IMG/VR virus record: IMGVR_UViG_3300047380_001867
Location: 1 to 42,832 of that record
Length of the DNA: 42,832 nt
Origin: a virus
Reading direction: 5' to 3' (one strand)
Made by a program: the position numbers and the translations under genes. Positions 22,393 to 30,571 of this stretch are shown here, piece after piece; the first letter of the stretch is position 1, and each line of letters begins with the position of its first letter. The notes under the pieces are model-generated. The model had not been told where the DNA came from. It made no database searches and was given only the letters and a program-made list of their open reading frames with translations.

Positions 22393-23819
22393 TAATATAA
22401 TAATTTATGTGGAACAGTTTCTATTTTATACTCATTAGTATTAATAAATTCAAATTTTTCTCTTGGTTGGAAATCTTCAAATGTTTTATCAATACTTTTG
22501 ATTACACGTTGAGCTTGATGTTTAGCAGTAAAACCTGCTTCATCTCCTATTGCCCATTTATAACCTTTCATCCCTGATTTTTTTCGTTGTTCAGGGGACA
22601 TTTTATAAAGCTTCATAATTTGTTTAGAAGCATCTTCGGGATCACAAGTATCATCCCAAATATAAGGAGTTTTAGGAGAACCTTTTAAAGAACGTGATGA
22701 GGGGTAAACAGGATAAGCCCATTTACCATGTTTTTTATAAGTACCTCTATGATTAGAAGGAAAATTAGAATCAAAGTCAATCCAATTTCCATTTTTATCT
22801 TCAAATCTCATTTGATCTTGCATACCACCTGTTACATTAGCAATTATAGGAGTGCCTGTTAGTAAGGCTTCAGTAAGAGATAAACCCCAACCTTCGTTTG
22901 AGGTTAATAAAATCTGAGCATCTGCTAAATTATATAGGTAATTTAGATGTTGAGCTGATAATTTATTAGTAGAAAATCTAATATGAGGGCTATTCTCTCC
23001 AAAAATTAAGTTAGCTATTGCAGAAAGATCTGTACCATGATCACTAACTAATTCTGTATGAAGTATGAATACACATTTATCTGCTTTTTCTTTAGGTAAT
23101 TCATCTAAAAAATACTTCCAAGATAACATTGTATCTGGGATGTTTTTACGTCTGATGTTTCTAGAATTAAAGAATAAAATAAAATCTTTATCTTCAACAT
23201 TTAATTGTTTTTTAAATGTAGTAAATTCTAAATCTTCTACTATAATAGGATGAAAAACTTCGGTATTCATACCATGAGGTACATAATCAATAATTTTAGT
23301 TTTAGCTTTATCCCCCAAAACCATTTTATTGATGTTAACTGTTTGCTTAGAAATACCTAATAGTGTATCAACGGATTCATAAAATCCCTTATTATACATA
23401 GGAGCAGGTAAATCATCCCAAATATTTAAATAGATAATAGGAATTTCATTTCTAACCTCATTTTCAATTTGGAACAACCACTCAAAGTAACGTGGATCTG
23501 TAATTAAAAATATAGCATCAATTTTATGTTGCTTTCTTAAGTTACGTAAAATTTTAGGATCCCCATAACCATCATTTGGTTGAATTTTAACACTAGCATC
23601 TTTAATTCCTGCTAATTTATTAGTTTCTTCCGAAATATCAATTATTTTACCTTTATCAGGGTGATTCATTGCTGCCCCTAAGTTAAACCAATTATAACGG
23701 TGGGATGTATGTAAAACTATTTCTTTACCTACATTGCCTACACCTGATGGGAATCTGATATCATCAGTAAGCAACAAAATATTTTTCCGTTGCTCTTTAG
23801 GAATATAACCTTCTTTCAT
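22392..23819 (-). CDS. Family 4-type glycosyltransferase (GT-B)
   Basis: A 475-residue GT-B enzyme. A glycine-rich loop (RFPSGVGNVGKE, 22-33) opens the N-domain. The C-domain has NSRNIRRKNIPDTM (218-231), a phosphate-binding region, and EGWGLSLTEALL (309-320) with the E-x7-E site (Glu-309, Glu-317). The length is a little above the usual 380-420, with a tail of about 60 residues after the fold. It starts the run of transferases towards 15112, and an RHH regulator gene lies just upstream. Confidence 0.86.
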   Translation of the reverse strand: MKEGYIPKEQRKNILLLTDDIRFPSGVGNVGKEIVLHTSHRYNWFNLGAAMNHPDKGKIIDISEETNKLAGIKDASVKIQPNDGYGDPKILRNLRKQHKIDAIFLITDPRYFEWLFQIENEVRNEIPIIYLNIWDDLPAPMYNKGFYESVDTLLGISKQTVNINKMVLGDKAKTKIIDYVPHGMNTEVFHPIIVEDLEFTTFKKQLNVEDKDFILFFNSRNIRRKNIPDTMLSWKYFLDELPKEKADKCVFILHTELVSDHGTDLSAIANLIFGENSPHIRFSTNKLSAQHLNYLYNLADAQILLTSNEGWGLSLTEALLTGTPIIANVTGGMQDQMRFEDKNGNWIDFDSNFPSNHRGTYKKHGKWAYPVYPSSRSLKGSPKTPYIWDDTCDPEDASKQIMKLYKMSPEQRKKSGMKGYKWAIGDEAGFTAKHQAQRVIKSIDKTFEDFQPREKFEFINTNEYKIETVPHKLLY

Positions 23820-23823
23820 TTAC

Positions 23824-24012
23824 TTAAAGTTCTAAGTTGTTGTGATTATTTATTTTTTTTCTAAAATCTTCATTTGTAAGATATAAATGAATAGCGCGGT
23901 CGGCAAGTTTCTGGAAAGAGAACTTACGTTTTACACACTCAATTTTAAATTCGTTGAATAAATCACTTTTGATTTTAACACTTGTAAGTGTTTTTTTATC
24001 TGTACTAGCCAT
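23824..24012 (-). CDS. Ribbon-helix-helix-like DNA-binding protein (62 aa)
   Basis: The segment LTSVKIKSDLFNEFKIECVK, followed by RKFSFQKLADRAIHLYL, has the order of an RHH (CopG/Arc type) repressor: one basic strand, then two helices. It is a candidate regulator, though its target is not visible. An AT-rich leader with CGTATAT-like sequence at about 24027-24040 upstream might be a weaker copy of the window's promoter. Confidence 0.65.
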   Translation of the reverse strand: MASTDKKTLTSVKIKSDLFNEFKIECVKRKFSFQKLADRAIHLYLTNEDFRKKINNHNNLEL

Positions 24013-24047
24013 AACGTTATTTATTATATTTTTATATACGTATATTA

Positions 24048-24992
24048 TTATCCTTCAAAAGTCGCAGAACATAAATGTGTTTTGAAGTAAGAACACCATT
24101 TACAATTATTATTAATTAGAGCAGGCATATTCTTCTCATTATACCCCTCAGATGTAAAACAATTATCTAAAAATTCATTTAGTGATTTTGTTGCTCTATT
24201 AATTGAAGTTTTACCTGAGGGGGGTCTGAATTGTTGGATACGTTTTATTACAAAATCTTGTGATTCATATAACTTACGTTTTACAATAAAGAACTCAATA
24301 TCAATATCATCTATTGGGATATTATATTGTTGAGAAAAGAATTTTTTATATAGAACTAACTGATGTTGCTTTGATTTGTCTTTTTTAGCTTTATCATTCC
24401 ACCCTCGTGTCGAGGTTTTTATATCGATTATAATGAATTTATTTGTATTTTCATTATACATCACGACATCAAGGAAGCCCATGTATTTAACGCGTGGTAA
24501 ATGCGGATTTGGCGCCAATACAATTGGTATTTCACAACCTACTAACCACCAACCACGTTTAGAAAAATAATTTCTTCTATTTTTTCTAATATAATTTATA
24601 ATTTCAACACCGTCGGAATAGAATTCTCGAAGTGTTTGGGCGTCAGTAAAATGCTCTCCTTTATTTTGTTTATAAGCTTCTGCATAACAATCTCTTAATC
24701 GGGTTTCAAAATCTGTTTCTAAATCTAACTCATCAGCTTTTACTGCACTTTGATTATACATAACATCAAGGTACATTTGCAATGTCTCATGTAATGCAGT
24801 CCCAAAAGTCATATGAATGCTTTGTTCCTTTATTTTATGACCATCTCTATATTGTAGAGCCCATTTTTTAGGACACTGTGTATACATTGATAGCTGGGAG
24901 TATGAGATATTTTTCTCATAAGCAAAATCAACCGGTTTAGGTGGATTATTTTTTATATTCCTAACTATTTGAGGAGCTTTTTTCTTAGCCAT
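24048..24992 (-). CDS. RecB/Cas4-like PD-(D/E)XK nuclease with likely iron-sulfur cluster
   Basis: A 314-residue nuclease. The nuclease core is GTALHE (64-69, His-68), GFLDVV (172-177, Asp-175) and IIDIKTS (188-194, Asp-190 and Lys-192), then Gln-211. Cys-40, Cys-297, Cys-300 and Cys-308 have the spacing of the 4Fe-4S cluster of Cas4 and AddB nucleases. Phage proteins of this kind act as single-strand exonucleases in recombination, or in removing host DNA. No helicase is attached. It is coupled to the FkbM gene upstream by an 8-base overlap. Confidence 0.9.
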   Translation of the reverse strand: MAKKKAPQIVRNIKNNPPKPVDFAYEKNISYSQLSMYTQCPKKWALQYRDGHKIKEQSIHMTFGTALHETLQMYLDVMYNQSAVKADELDLETDFETRLRDCYAEAYKQNKGEHFTDAQTLREFYSDGVEIINYIRKNRRNYFSKRGWWLVGCEIPIVLAPNPHLPRVKYMGFLDVVMYNENTNKFIIIDIKTSTRGWNDKAKKDKSKQHQLVLYKKFFSQQYNIPIDDIDIEFFIVKRKLYESQDFVIKRIQQFRPPSGKTSINRATKSLNEFLDNCFTSEGYNEKNMPALINNNCKWCSYFKTHLCSATFEG

Positions 24993-25821
24993 TATCTTTA
25001 ATTACTAAATAAGACACTGGGTCTTCGTTATAAAGAGTATAATTTAGATCAGTAAAATATTTTTCTATACTTGTTTTATCTTTATTAGATAAGTTGTTAT
25101 GTTCAAATATAATAAAATTAGGTAATAACTCCACGTTTATTGCTTTAAGTATTTCAGCATCATACCCTTCAATATCTAAATGTAGCCAATCTAATTTTTT
25201 ATTTGGGGTAATTTGATTTATTAAATCATTAATTGAAATAGAGTCACGTAAATTGGAATTAATTTCTTCTTTTTCCCAACTTCTAATTACATTTTCTTTA
25301 ACAGAATTAGTATAACCCTTACCTCCTTCAAAAAATTCTACTTTAGAACCATCTGTAGTAACTAGATTTTGAATCAAATTTACGTTAGAGAGATTTTGGT
25401 AATTTTTTTTAAGTTTTTTAAATTGAGGGGTTGATGCTTCTACTAAAGTTGTTTTAGTAAAATTACCTAAAGTAGGTAAAACCCATTCTCCAAACTCACC
25501 ATCATGAGAGCCTATTGCTAAACCTTGGGGGTTATTTAAGTTTTGGCAGTACATCTGTAGTGCTTTGTCTAAATAACTTCCATCTTCTAAAATATTAAAT
25601 TCCCTATTAATAACAATTTTACCTTTAGAATCCTTTATTTCAATATCAAAAATAGAATCATTAGAAAAAGTTGCCCAGCTGTAGTCCCCCAATTGACAGT
25701 TCCATGTAGTTTCTTTACTAACATGAGATTTAACATTTAAAGTTAAAGGTAAATTATGTAGCATAGAAACTTGTTTAGTTTCTACTCTTATATTTGGGTG
25801 ATTATATTGAATATTAATCAT
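24985..25821 (-). CDS. FkbM-family methyltransferase (with N-terminal beta domain)
   Basis: A 278-residue protein. The first 95 residues form a beta-rich region not usual for FkbM, then comes a methyltransferase domain: LAIGSHDGEFGEW (101-113, SAM-binding loop), an acidic strand end TTLVEAS (124-130), and LDWLHLDIEGYDAEIL (about 205-220), the FkbM signature carrying an aspartate. FkbM enzymes O-methylate sugars. It is the first gene after the promoter at 25838-25869, so it and the nuclease may be expressed together. Confidence 0.82.
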   Translation of the reverse strand: MINIQYNHPNIRVETKQVSMLHNLPLTLNVKSHVSKETTWNCQLGDYSWATFSNDSIFDIEIKDSKGKIVINREFNILEDGSYLDKALQMYCQNLNNPQGLAIGSHDGEFGEWVLPTLGNFTKTTLVEASTPQFKKLKKNYQNLSNVNLIQNLVTTDGSKVEFFEGGKGYTNSVKENVIRSWEKEEINSNLRDSISINDLINQITPNKKLDWLHLDIEGYDAEILKAINVELLPNFIIFEHNNLSNKDKTSIEKYFTDLNYTLYNEDPVSYLVIKDNG

Positions 25822-25837
25822 TAAATTATTTAATCGG

Positions 25838-25869
25838 TAAATATACGAAAGGATTCTCGGGTAACCAAA
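25838..25869 (-). promoter_or_regulatory. Bacteroidota-type promoter
   Basis: TTTG (25869-25866), 20 bases, TATATTTA (25845-25838), preceded by TTCG, on the minus strand. It is one of the best copies in the window and divides the glycan island into two transcription units. The predicted leader is about 10 bases. Confidence 0.8.
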
Positions 25870-25870
25870 T

Positions 25871-26410
25871 TTATAATTGTATTTGTTTTACTCCAAAATC
25901 TTTTCTTTGAGTTTTTGAAATAAAACCTTTTGTTTCTTTTAAAATAGAGTATGGAATATCTAAATAATCTGTTTTTAAATTTTGTTTTTGAATATTCCAA
26001 TAATGTTTTTTCATTAATGAATTTCTTTCAAATTTATCAACTTCATCACCATATATAGTTCTGTATTTGTTTTTTTCAACATTAAACCAATGAGGATGCC
26101 AATCAATTCTATCTTCACTTTTAGCAATATCTTCATTATCTCTATCCATCCACAAAATGATAGTATTTTGGGATTGGATTTGGTCTAAAACATGGGATAC
26201 AGCAGGACATTGTACTACAATATTTTCTTGAGAAAGAACATTTAAAAATCCTTCTGCAGTATGAGTACCAAATTCTTGTTCATCAATATGTTTATATTCT
26301 AAATCTTGAGATAAAGTAAAAGCTGCATAAGTAGTACCTGATCTTTGAGGTCCTGAGACTATTATTCTTGAGTAGGAATGTAATTTGGATATTAAGTCAT
26401 TATAGGTCAT
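25871..26410 (-). CDS. P-loop sulfotransferase-like protein
   Basis: A 179-residue protein with a P-loop-like start IIVSGPQRSGTTYAAFTL (16-33) that resembles the 5'-phosphosulfate-binding loop of sulfotransferases. A later TIILWMDRDNEDIAKSEDRI has the position of the 3'-phosphate-binding part. The size is below a typical full sulfotransferase (about 250), so a P-loop kinase is an alternative. It overlaps the next transferase by ATGA and lies in the sugar island, favouring action on a glycan. Confidence 0.62.
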   Translation of the reverse strand: MTYNDLISKLHSYSRIIVSGPQRSGTTYAAFTLSQDLEYKHIDEQEFGTHTAEGFLNVLSQENIVVQCPAVSHVLDQIQSQNTIILWMDRDNEDIAKSEDRIDWHPHWFNVEKNKYRTIYGDEVDKFERNSLMKKHYWNIQKQNLKTDYLDIPYSILKETKGFISKTQRKDFGVKQIQL

Positions 26411-27339
26411 AGGTCTTCAAAATAATTTAAATTTCTCCATTCAGGAGTATTAATAAATAAAAGTTCATCATCTACATAATATTTTTCATCTTCTATAGAT
26501 TCAAGTTTATATGCAGTTAATTCTTTAGGAAAATATTCTGATTTAAGATTAGAACTTAAAAAATTATGTGGAATTATATTTGAATTTTTATCTTGAATAC
26601 TTAAGGTTAAGTTATCTGTGATTATTAGAATATTATTAGAAGATTTATCAAACCCTAAATAGTAGTTTCCAGATTTAAATTTATAGTTAGAACTAGCACT
26701 ATCAAATGTAGTAGGGATTGCATCAGATTTAGGGAGGATTTGGACTTGCTTTAAATATAGAGATAAAGATGAGTACCAATACTGTTCACATAGTGTAGGA
26801 AGTTCTCTTTTTAAATATAATTCTAAACTATTTTCAAATACTTCTATAAAGAAGTCTATTTCACTAGCACAATTAGTACTACTTAAAGAATCTTCCCACC
26901 CTAACTCATACTCAGTAAATGTAGCTTTTTTATCTTTTAATATTGATAAACTTTTATCTATATAATTTTTAATAAGATCATAATCTGGGAGAGAATCATA
27001 TCCTAAATAGATAAAATGGGTATAACCTAAATTTTTTAAGTTTTTAACACCGTTTAATAATAATAACATAAAGGAATAAGTCCAATTTGGGATAATTTGA
27101 TGATGTGTCTTTCTAATTGGGGGAAAGGTTAGCCATACGTTACCTAAAAAAGGACCAGGTGGATTATTATTATAAAAAAATGAACCTTTAAACTTTTTTT
27201 GAGTATCTGATTTAGGAGGATAGTTAGTAACTAAGTAATGGTCTATTTTATACTGAGAAATAAAGTTTCCAAAATTTTGTAAAATTTGTTCTTTTTCATC
27301 TGTATTAGGATGAGATGTAATTAAAATTGCTGGTTTCAT
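26407..27339 (-). CDS. Glycosyltransferase-like protein, paralogue of 15112-16098
   Basis: A 310-residue protein with a GT-A-like first part: MKPAILITSHPNTDEKEQIL at the start and a later acidic strand end (FIYLGYDSLPDYD) as the DxD-like site. A C-terminal beta-rich domain of about 90 residues follows. Landmarks shared with 15112-16098 (segments YP..SDTQK, FFYNNNPP and LGYTHFIY) indicate a common origin. I cannot name the family. It is coupled to a GT2 gene upstream (1-base overlap) and to the P-loop gene downstream. Confidence 0.62.
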   Translation of the reverse strand: MKPAILITSHPNTDEKEQILQNFGNFISQYKIDHYLVTNYPPKSDTQKKFKGSFFYNNNPPGPFLGNVWLTFPPIRKTHHQIIPNWTYSFMLLLLNGVKNLKNLGYTHFIYLGYDSLPDYDLIKNYIDKSLSILKDKKATFTEYELGWEDSLSSTNCASEIDFFIEVFENSLELYLKRELPTLCEQYWYSSLSLYLKQVQILPKSDAIPTTFDSASSNYKFKSGNYYLGFDKSSNNILIITDNLTLSIQDKNSNIIPHNFLSSNLKSEYFPKELTAYKLESIEDEKYYVDDELLFINTPEWRNLNYFEDL

Positions 27340-28121
27340 TATGTGTTAGTTTTACTATACCCTTCATCTATATTAGCACACGTAATATGGTCTATAAATA
27401 AAGCAGGTTTATATTTACCTTCTATCATTTCTTCTCTAATTCTTAACCACCAATCAGCATCTCCCACAGAACTTTTTCCAGTTTCTTCTAAACAATCTCT
27501 CATTCTTAACTTAATTAACCTACAATCTAAACAAACTGAGGTTTTAAGGAAAATACATTCATAAGGAAAGCAAGCATACCCGTTAAAACCATAATTTAAT
27601 TTAATAGGATTATCTACATTAACACGTAATTGTTCGAATTTTTCAGATTCATACCCATGGTAAGGTATACCTACACTTATTCCATTAGAAACTTCATAAA
27701 ATCCTCTAGTAAAGATAAATGGGGATTTAGTTTTTTTAATTCCTTCATTTATTAATTGTAAATGGTCAGGATACCAAAGATCATCATGATCTAATAGAGC
27801 TATATAATCAAAACCTTCTTCTAAAGCACGTTCTATACCTATGTTTACAGGGGTAATTCCACTAACATGCCATCTATCAGTGCCTGGAGGGTATTTTTCA
27901 CGTTCTATACTTACTGGGAGGTTTTCTGTATAAATTTTATTAGAAGGTAGAAGATTAGAAAAAGAATTAAATTCATTTTGATCTGCATAAGCATCTCCTA
28001 TAAGGAAAAACTTCCAATCAGTGTGGGCTTGTTTTTTTAAAGATTCAATAGCTCGAGTTAATACTAATGGGGTATTACCGTCACCTCGTTGATAAGTAGC
28101 TGTTACAACTGCTATTTTCAT
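27339..28121 (-). CDS. Family 2-type glycosyltransferase (GT-A)
   Basis: A 260-residue GT2 enzyme. It opens MKIAVVTATYQRGDGNTPLV and has a metal site LLDHDDLWYP (109-118, Asp-111 and Asp-113). The later region DWWLRIREE (about 225-233) fits the catalytic base helix of GT2 proteins. Its ATG overlaps the stop of the sulfotransferase gene. Together with its neighbours it forms an uninterrupted run of sugar-modifying genes. Confidence 0.86.
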   Translation of the reverse strand: MKIAVVTATYQRGDGNTPLVLTRAIESLKKQAHTDWKFFLIGDAYADQNEFNSFSNLLPSNKIYTENLPVSIEREKYPPGTDRWHVSGITPVNIGIERALEEGFDYIALLDHDDLWYPDHLQLINEGIKKTKSPFIFTRGFYEVSNGISVGIPYHGYESEKFEQLRVNVDNPIKLNYGFNGYACFPYECIFLKTSVCLDCRLIKLRMRDCLEETGKSSVGDADWWLRIREEMIEGKYKPALFIDHITCANIDEGYSKTNT

Positions 28122-28729
28122 ATCATATCGTAATTAAACCTTTTAAAATCTTCTTCATATAACGTATTAATTAGATTAATATTTTTCGAAGATAAATTAT
28201 TTAAAATTTGGTTACTATTAGTTTTATTATCATGTTGGCCTTTATATTTTATAGCAATATTATATTTAGTTAGAAAGTTAGTAAAATCTTCTTTAAAGTT
28301 TTCTACTTTACCTATAAAGTCATAATCACAATCAAAATAAAAACTTTGAGGTAATTTATGTGATGAGTCTAGTTTTGAGATAAAACTTACTAAAAAATTT
28401 TCAAATTCTCTATTAGTAAATTTATTATCAAATTTAGGTTTATAATAATTCTGTTTTAAATTCCAATTAAATAAAGAAATAGTTCTAGAATAAGGATTTC
28501 TAACAAAGGTAAACTTAATCATTTTAGAAAAGTCTATATTAGTATAATACTTATTAAGTAAACTATAATTTAAATGTTGGGGGGCAAAATTACCCTCATC
28601 TAAAACTAATTCACTTCCTGACCATAAGCTGCTAGGATTACTATACATAGAGAAAATATTTTCAATAGTTGTACCAGCATTTTTAGGAATATGGATAAAT
28701 AGTAAATTATATTTTTGGTTTATAGGCAT
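28118..28729 (-). CDS. Sulfotransferase (sulfotransfer_2-like)
   Basis: A 203-residue protein with the PAPS-binding loop FIHIPKNAGTTIE (11-23), typical of the carbohydrate sulfotransferase group, and the 3'-phosphate loop FVRNPYSRTISLF (75-87, with Arg-77 and Ser-81). These transfer sulfate from PAPS to a sugar hydroxyl. The start shares a base with the preceding gene's stop, and the stop overlaps the GT2 gene. PAPS would have to come from the host. Confidence 0.85.
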   Translation of the reverse strand: MPINQKYNLLFIHIPKNAGTTIENIFSMYSNPSSLWSGSELVLDEGNFAPQHLNYSLLNKYYTNIDFSKMIKFTFVRNPYSRTISLFNWNLKQNYYKPKFDNKFTNREFENFLVSFISKLDSSHKLPQSFYFDCDYDFIGKVENFKEDFTNFLTKYNIAIKYKGQHDNKTNSNQILNNLSSKNINLINTLYEEDFKRFNYDMI

Positions 28730-29169
28730 TATTTATAGTTTACTACATAATCGCTACAAACCCCAAATGTTTTTTCATTTGGTTCTTGATTAAAGGTTTC
28801 AGGCATTACTAAAACCGCTCGTTCACATTGGTTTGTTGACCAAATATACCCTTTTGAAGTTAAAACTCCAAGGTCACCTTCATGAAAAAAATAATTTAAT
28901 TTAGAGCCATTACTATCTAAGTTATTTAATTGAGAAAGAGATTCTAAGTTTTTACAATGAATCCAGAGTTTAGTATAAAAATTACTAAATAAATCAAAAG
29001 GAAAATCATATTGAGGTTCATCATGACCCAATTTAAATTTCCCATCTACAAACCAAATATCAATTTCTACGTCATACCCAGCTTGGATAGCTTCATAAAT
29101 ATAATCTGGGTGGTTTTCTCTTTCTGGATTAGGACCTTCTAGGTTTCCTCTATGTGATATTAATTTCAT
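28729..29169 (-). CDS. GDPD-like (glycerophosphodiester phosphodiesterase) domain protein
   Basis: A 146-residue protein. SHRGNLEGPN (4-13) and YDVEIDIWFVDGKFKLGHDEP (32-52) match the metal- and phosphate-binding HRG, E-x-D and GHD segments of the PLC-like phosphodiesterase fold. It is much shorter than normal GDPD (about 250 residues), so the C-terminal half of the barrel is reduced. Short relatives occur in polysaccharide clusters, perhaps cleaving glycerol-phosphate from a glycan or lipid. The start overlaps the stop of the nucleotidyltransferase gene (ATGA). Confidence 0.72.
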   Translation of the reverse strand: MKLISHRGNLEGPNPERENHPDYIYEAIQAGYDVEIDIWFVDGKFKLGHDEPQYDFPFDLFSNFYTKLWIHCKNLESLSQLNNLDSNGSKLNYFFHEGDLGVLTSKGYIWSTNQCERAVLVMPETFNQEPNEKTFGVCSDYVVNYK

Positions 29170-30251
29170 AATTCTATATTTTTAAAACCTTCGTTGGTTA
29201 TAACGTTGATTCCTATTGCTCTATCAGTATGTGCTACATTTAATTTATCGTTAATTAAAACGCGTTGTCCACTAGTAACTCCCATAATTAATATGTCCCA
29301 ACATAACCCTAACATTTGTAAATGGGATTCAGTCATTTCACGAGCAGATTCTTTACGAGCAGTACACAAAATAATTTTATGGCCTTGAGAATCCCATTGA
29401 TTAAATTTCTCTCTAACATCTGGAAGTAATACAGGTTTAGTATCTTTTAAATCACTAAATCTATGAGCGTGTTTTACTAAGGTACCATCTATATCACAGA
29501 ATATAGTTTTAGGTTTTTCAGTATGGAATTCTTTTACTTTACCCTCATAAATTTTTAGATCATAGGGAGTACCTAATGGAATATATTCATTAGCTGAGAT
29601 ATGATAGTTTTTAATATTAGCTCCTTTATAAAGTAAGTAGTTATATGTTTCTGATATATAACATTCAGGTCTGCCTTCTTCTTCAAAATCCCCTAAGAGC
29701 ATTTCAGCTGTTTCTACAAACATATACCCTTCTCTCCAATAGTGGACTCCAATTAAAGCTATATCTGATACTGCTTTCTTTTCAACTAGTTTTACAACTT
29801 GATCATCTTCTACTATAGCAAAACTATTTTTAGGATTAGTAGAAGGGTAGGTAACTATTACTCCTTCAATAGTAGGGTTAGAAATAAATTCATTAAATTT
29901 AGAAGCATCCCAATCTGTAATTTGGTCACAATTAGTAATAATAAGAGGTTCATTATTATTAATATATTGTTTAGCTGCTAAAGCAGTTTCAGTAGCACCC
30001 TTAGTAGGTTCGTTTAATTGGATTTCAATACTATTAGGTTGAATTTCATTTAAACGTTTAGTTAAAAGTACATTATGCTCAGGGTTATCATATTTACGAG
30101 TTATAAAAATATATTTTCCTTGAACCCCTAATGTTGAAATTGAATGTTCAATAAGTGTTTTACCATTAGTTTCAATTAATGGTTTAGGTAATGTAAAACC
30201 TTCATTAAAAAATCGAGTTCCTAAACCCGCCATTGGTATAACTATATTCAT
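29166..30251 (-). CDS. Fusion: sugar nucleotidyltransferase (N) + HAD phosphatase (C)
   Basis: A 361-residue two-domain protein. Residues 1-235 are an NTP_transferase (GlmU/RmlA/HddC-like) fold with the signature VIPMAGLGTRFFNEGFTLPK (4-23). From about residue 245 a HAD phosphatase domain starts (TIFCDIDGTLVKHAHRF) and includes ILCTARKE. The pair could dephosphorylate a sugar bisphosphate and then attach a nucleotide, as in heptose activation. The order NT then HAD is opposite to the fusion at 30571-31938. A small cupin gene lies between the two. Substrates are inferred, not seen. Confidence 0.85.
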   Translation of the reverse strand: MNIVIPMAGLGTRFFNEGFTLPKPLIETNGKTLIEHSISTLGVQGKYIFITRKYDNPEHNVLLTKRLNEIQPNSIEIQLNEPTKGATETALAAKQYINNNEPLIITNCDQITDWDASKFNEFISNPTIEGVIVTYPSTNPKNSFAIVEDDQVVKLVEKKAVSDIALIGVHYWREGYMFVETAEMLLGDFEEEGRPECYISETYNYLLYKGANIKNYHISANEYIPLGTPYDLKIYEGKVKEFHTEKPKTIFCDIDGTLVKHAHRFSDLKDTKPVLLPDVREKFNQWDSQGHKIILCTARKESAREMTESHLQMLGLCWDILIMGVTSGQRVLINDKLNVAHTDRAIGINVITNEGFKNIEL

Positions 30252-30571
30252 TCTACTATATATTTATCTCCTTTTACACTTGCTGTTTTAACACAGACTA
30301 TTTCACAATCTGTTAAGAATTCAGGAACAGCTATTTCCTCTGGGTGTAGTATGAATATATCACCTTCTTTTAGGTGAGTCCCACTTAGATTCATATTACC
30401 GCGAACTAGATAGTTAATTTCTGTAGCTATTTTATGATAATGATTATCCCATACTTCTCCTTTAGGGTGGGTTTTATAACTTACTTCAAAATCTTTAGTT
30501 TTATAAGCTGTAGGTTCAAAATCACCTACAAACCAACCACCAACCATATCTTTTAGTTTTAAAATATCCAT
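30248..30571 (-). CDS. Cupin-fold protein (107 aa)
   Basis: A small single-domain cupin. EVWDNHYHKIATEINYLVRG (about 39-58) is the first cupin motif with histidines, and LKEGDIFILHPEE (about 67-79) is the second. These folds act as isomerases, epimerases or binding proteins, often in sugar-nucleotide pathways. Its ATG shares a base with the stop of one fusion gene and its stop overlaps the other, so it is probably made with both. It may be an isomerase for the same sugar. Confidence 0.7.
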   Translation of the reverse strand: MDILKLKDMVGGWFVGDFEPTAYKTKDFEVSYKTHPKGEVWDNHYHKIATEINYLVRGNMNLSGTHLKEGDIFILHPEEIAVPEFLTDCEIVCVKTASVKGDKYIVE

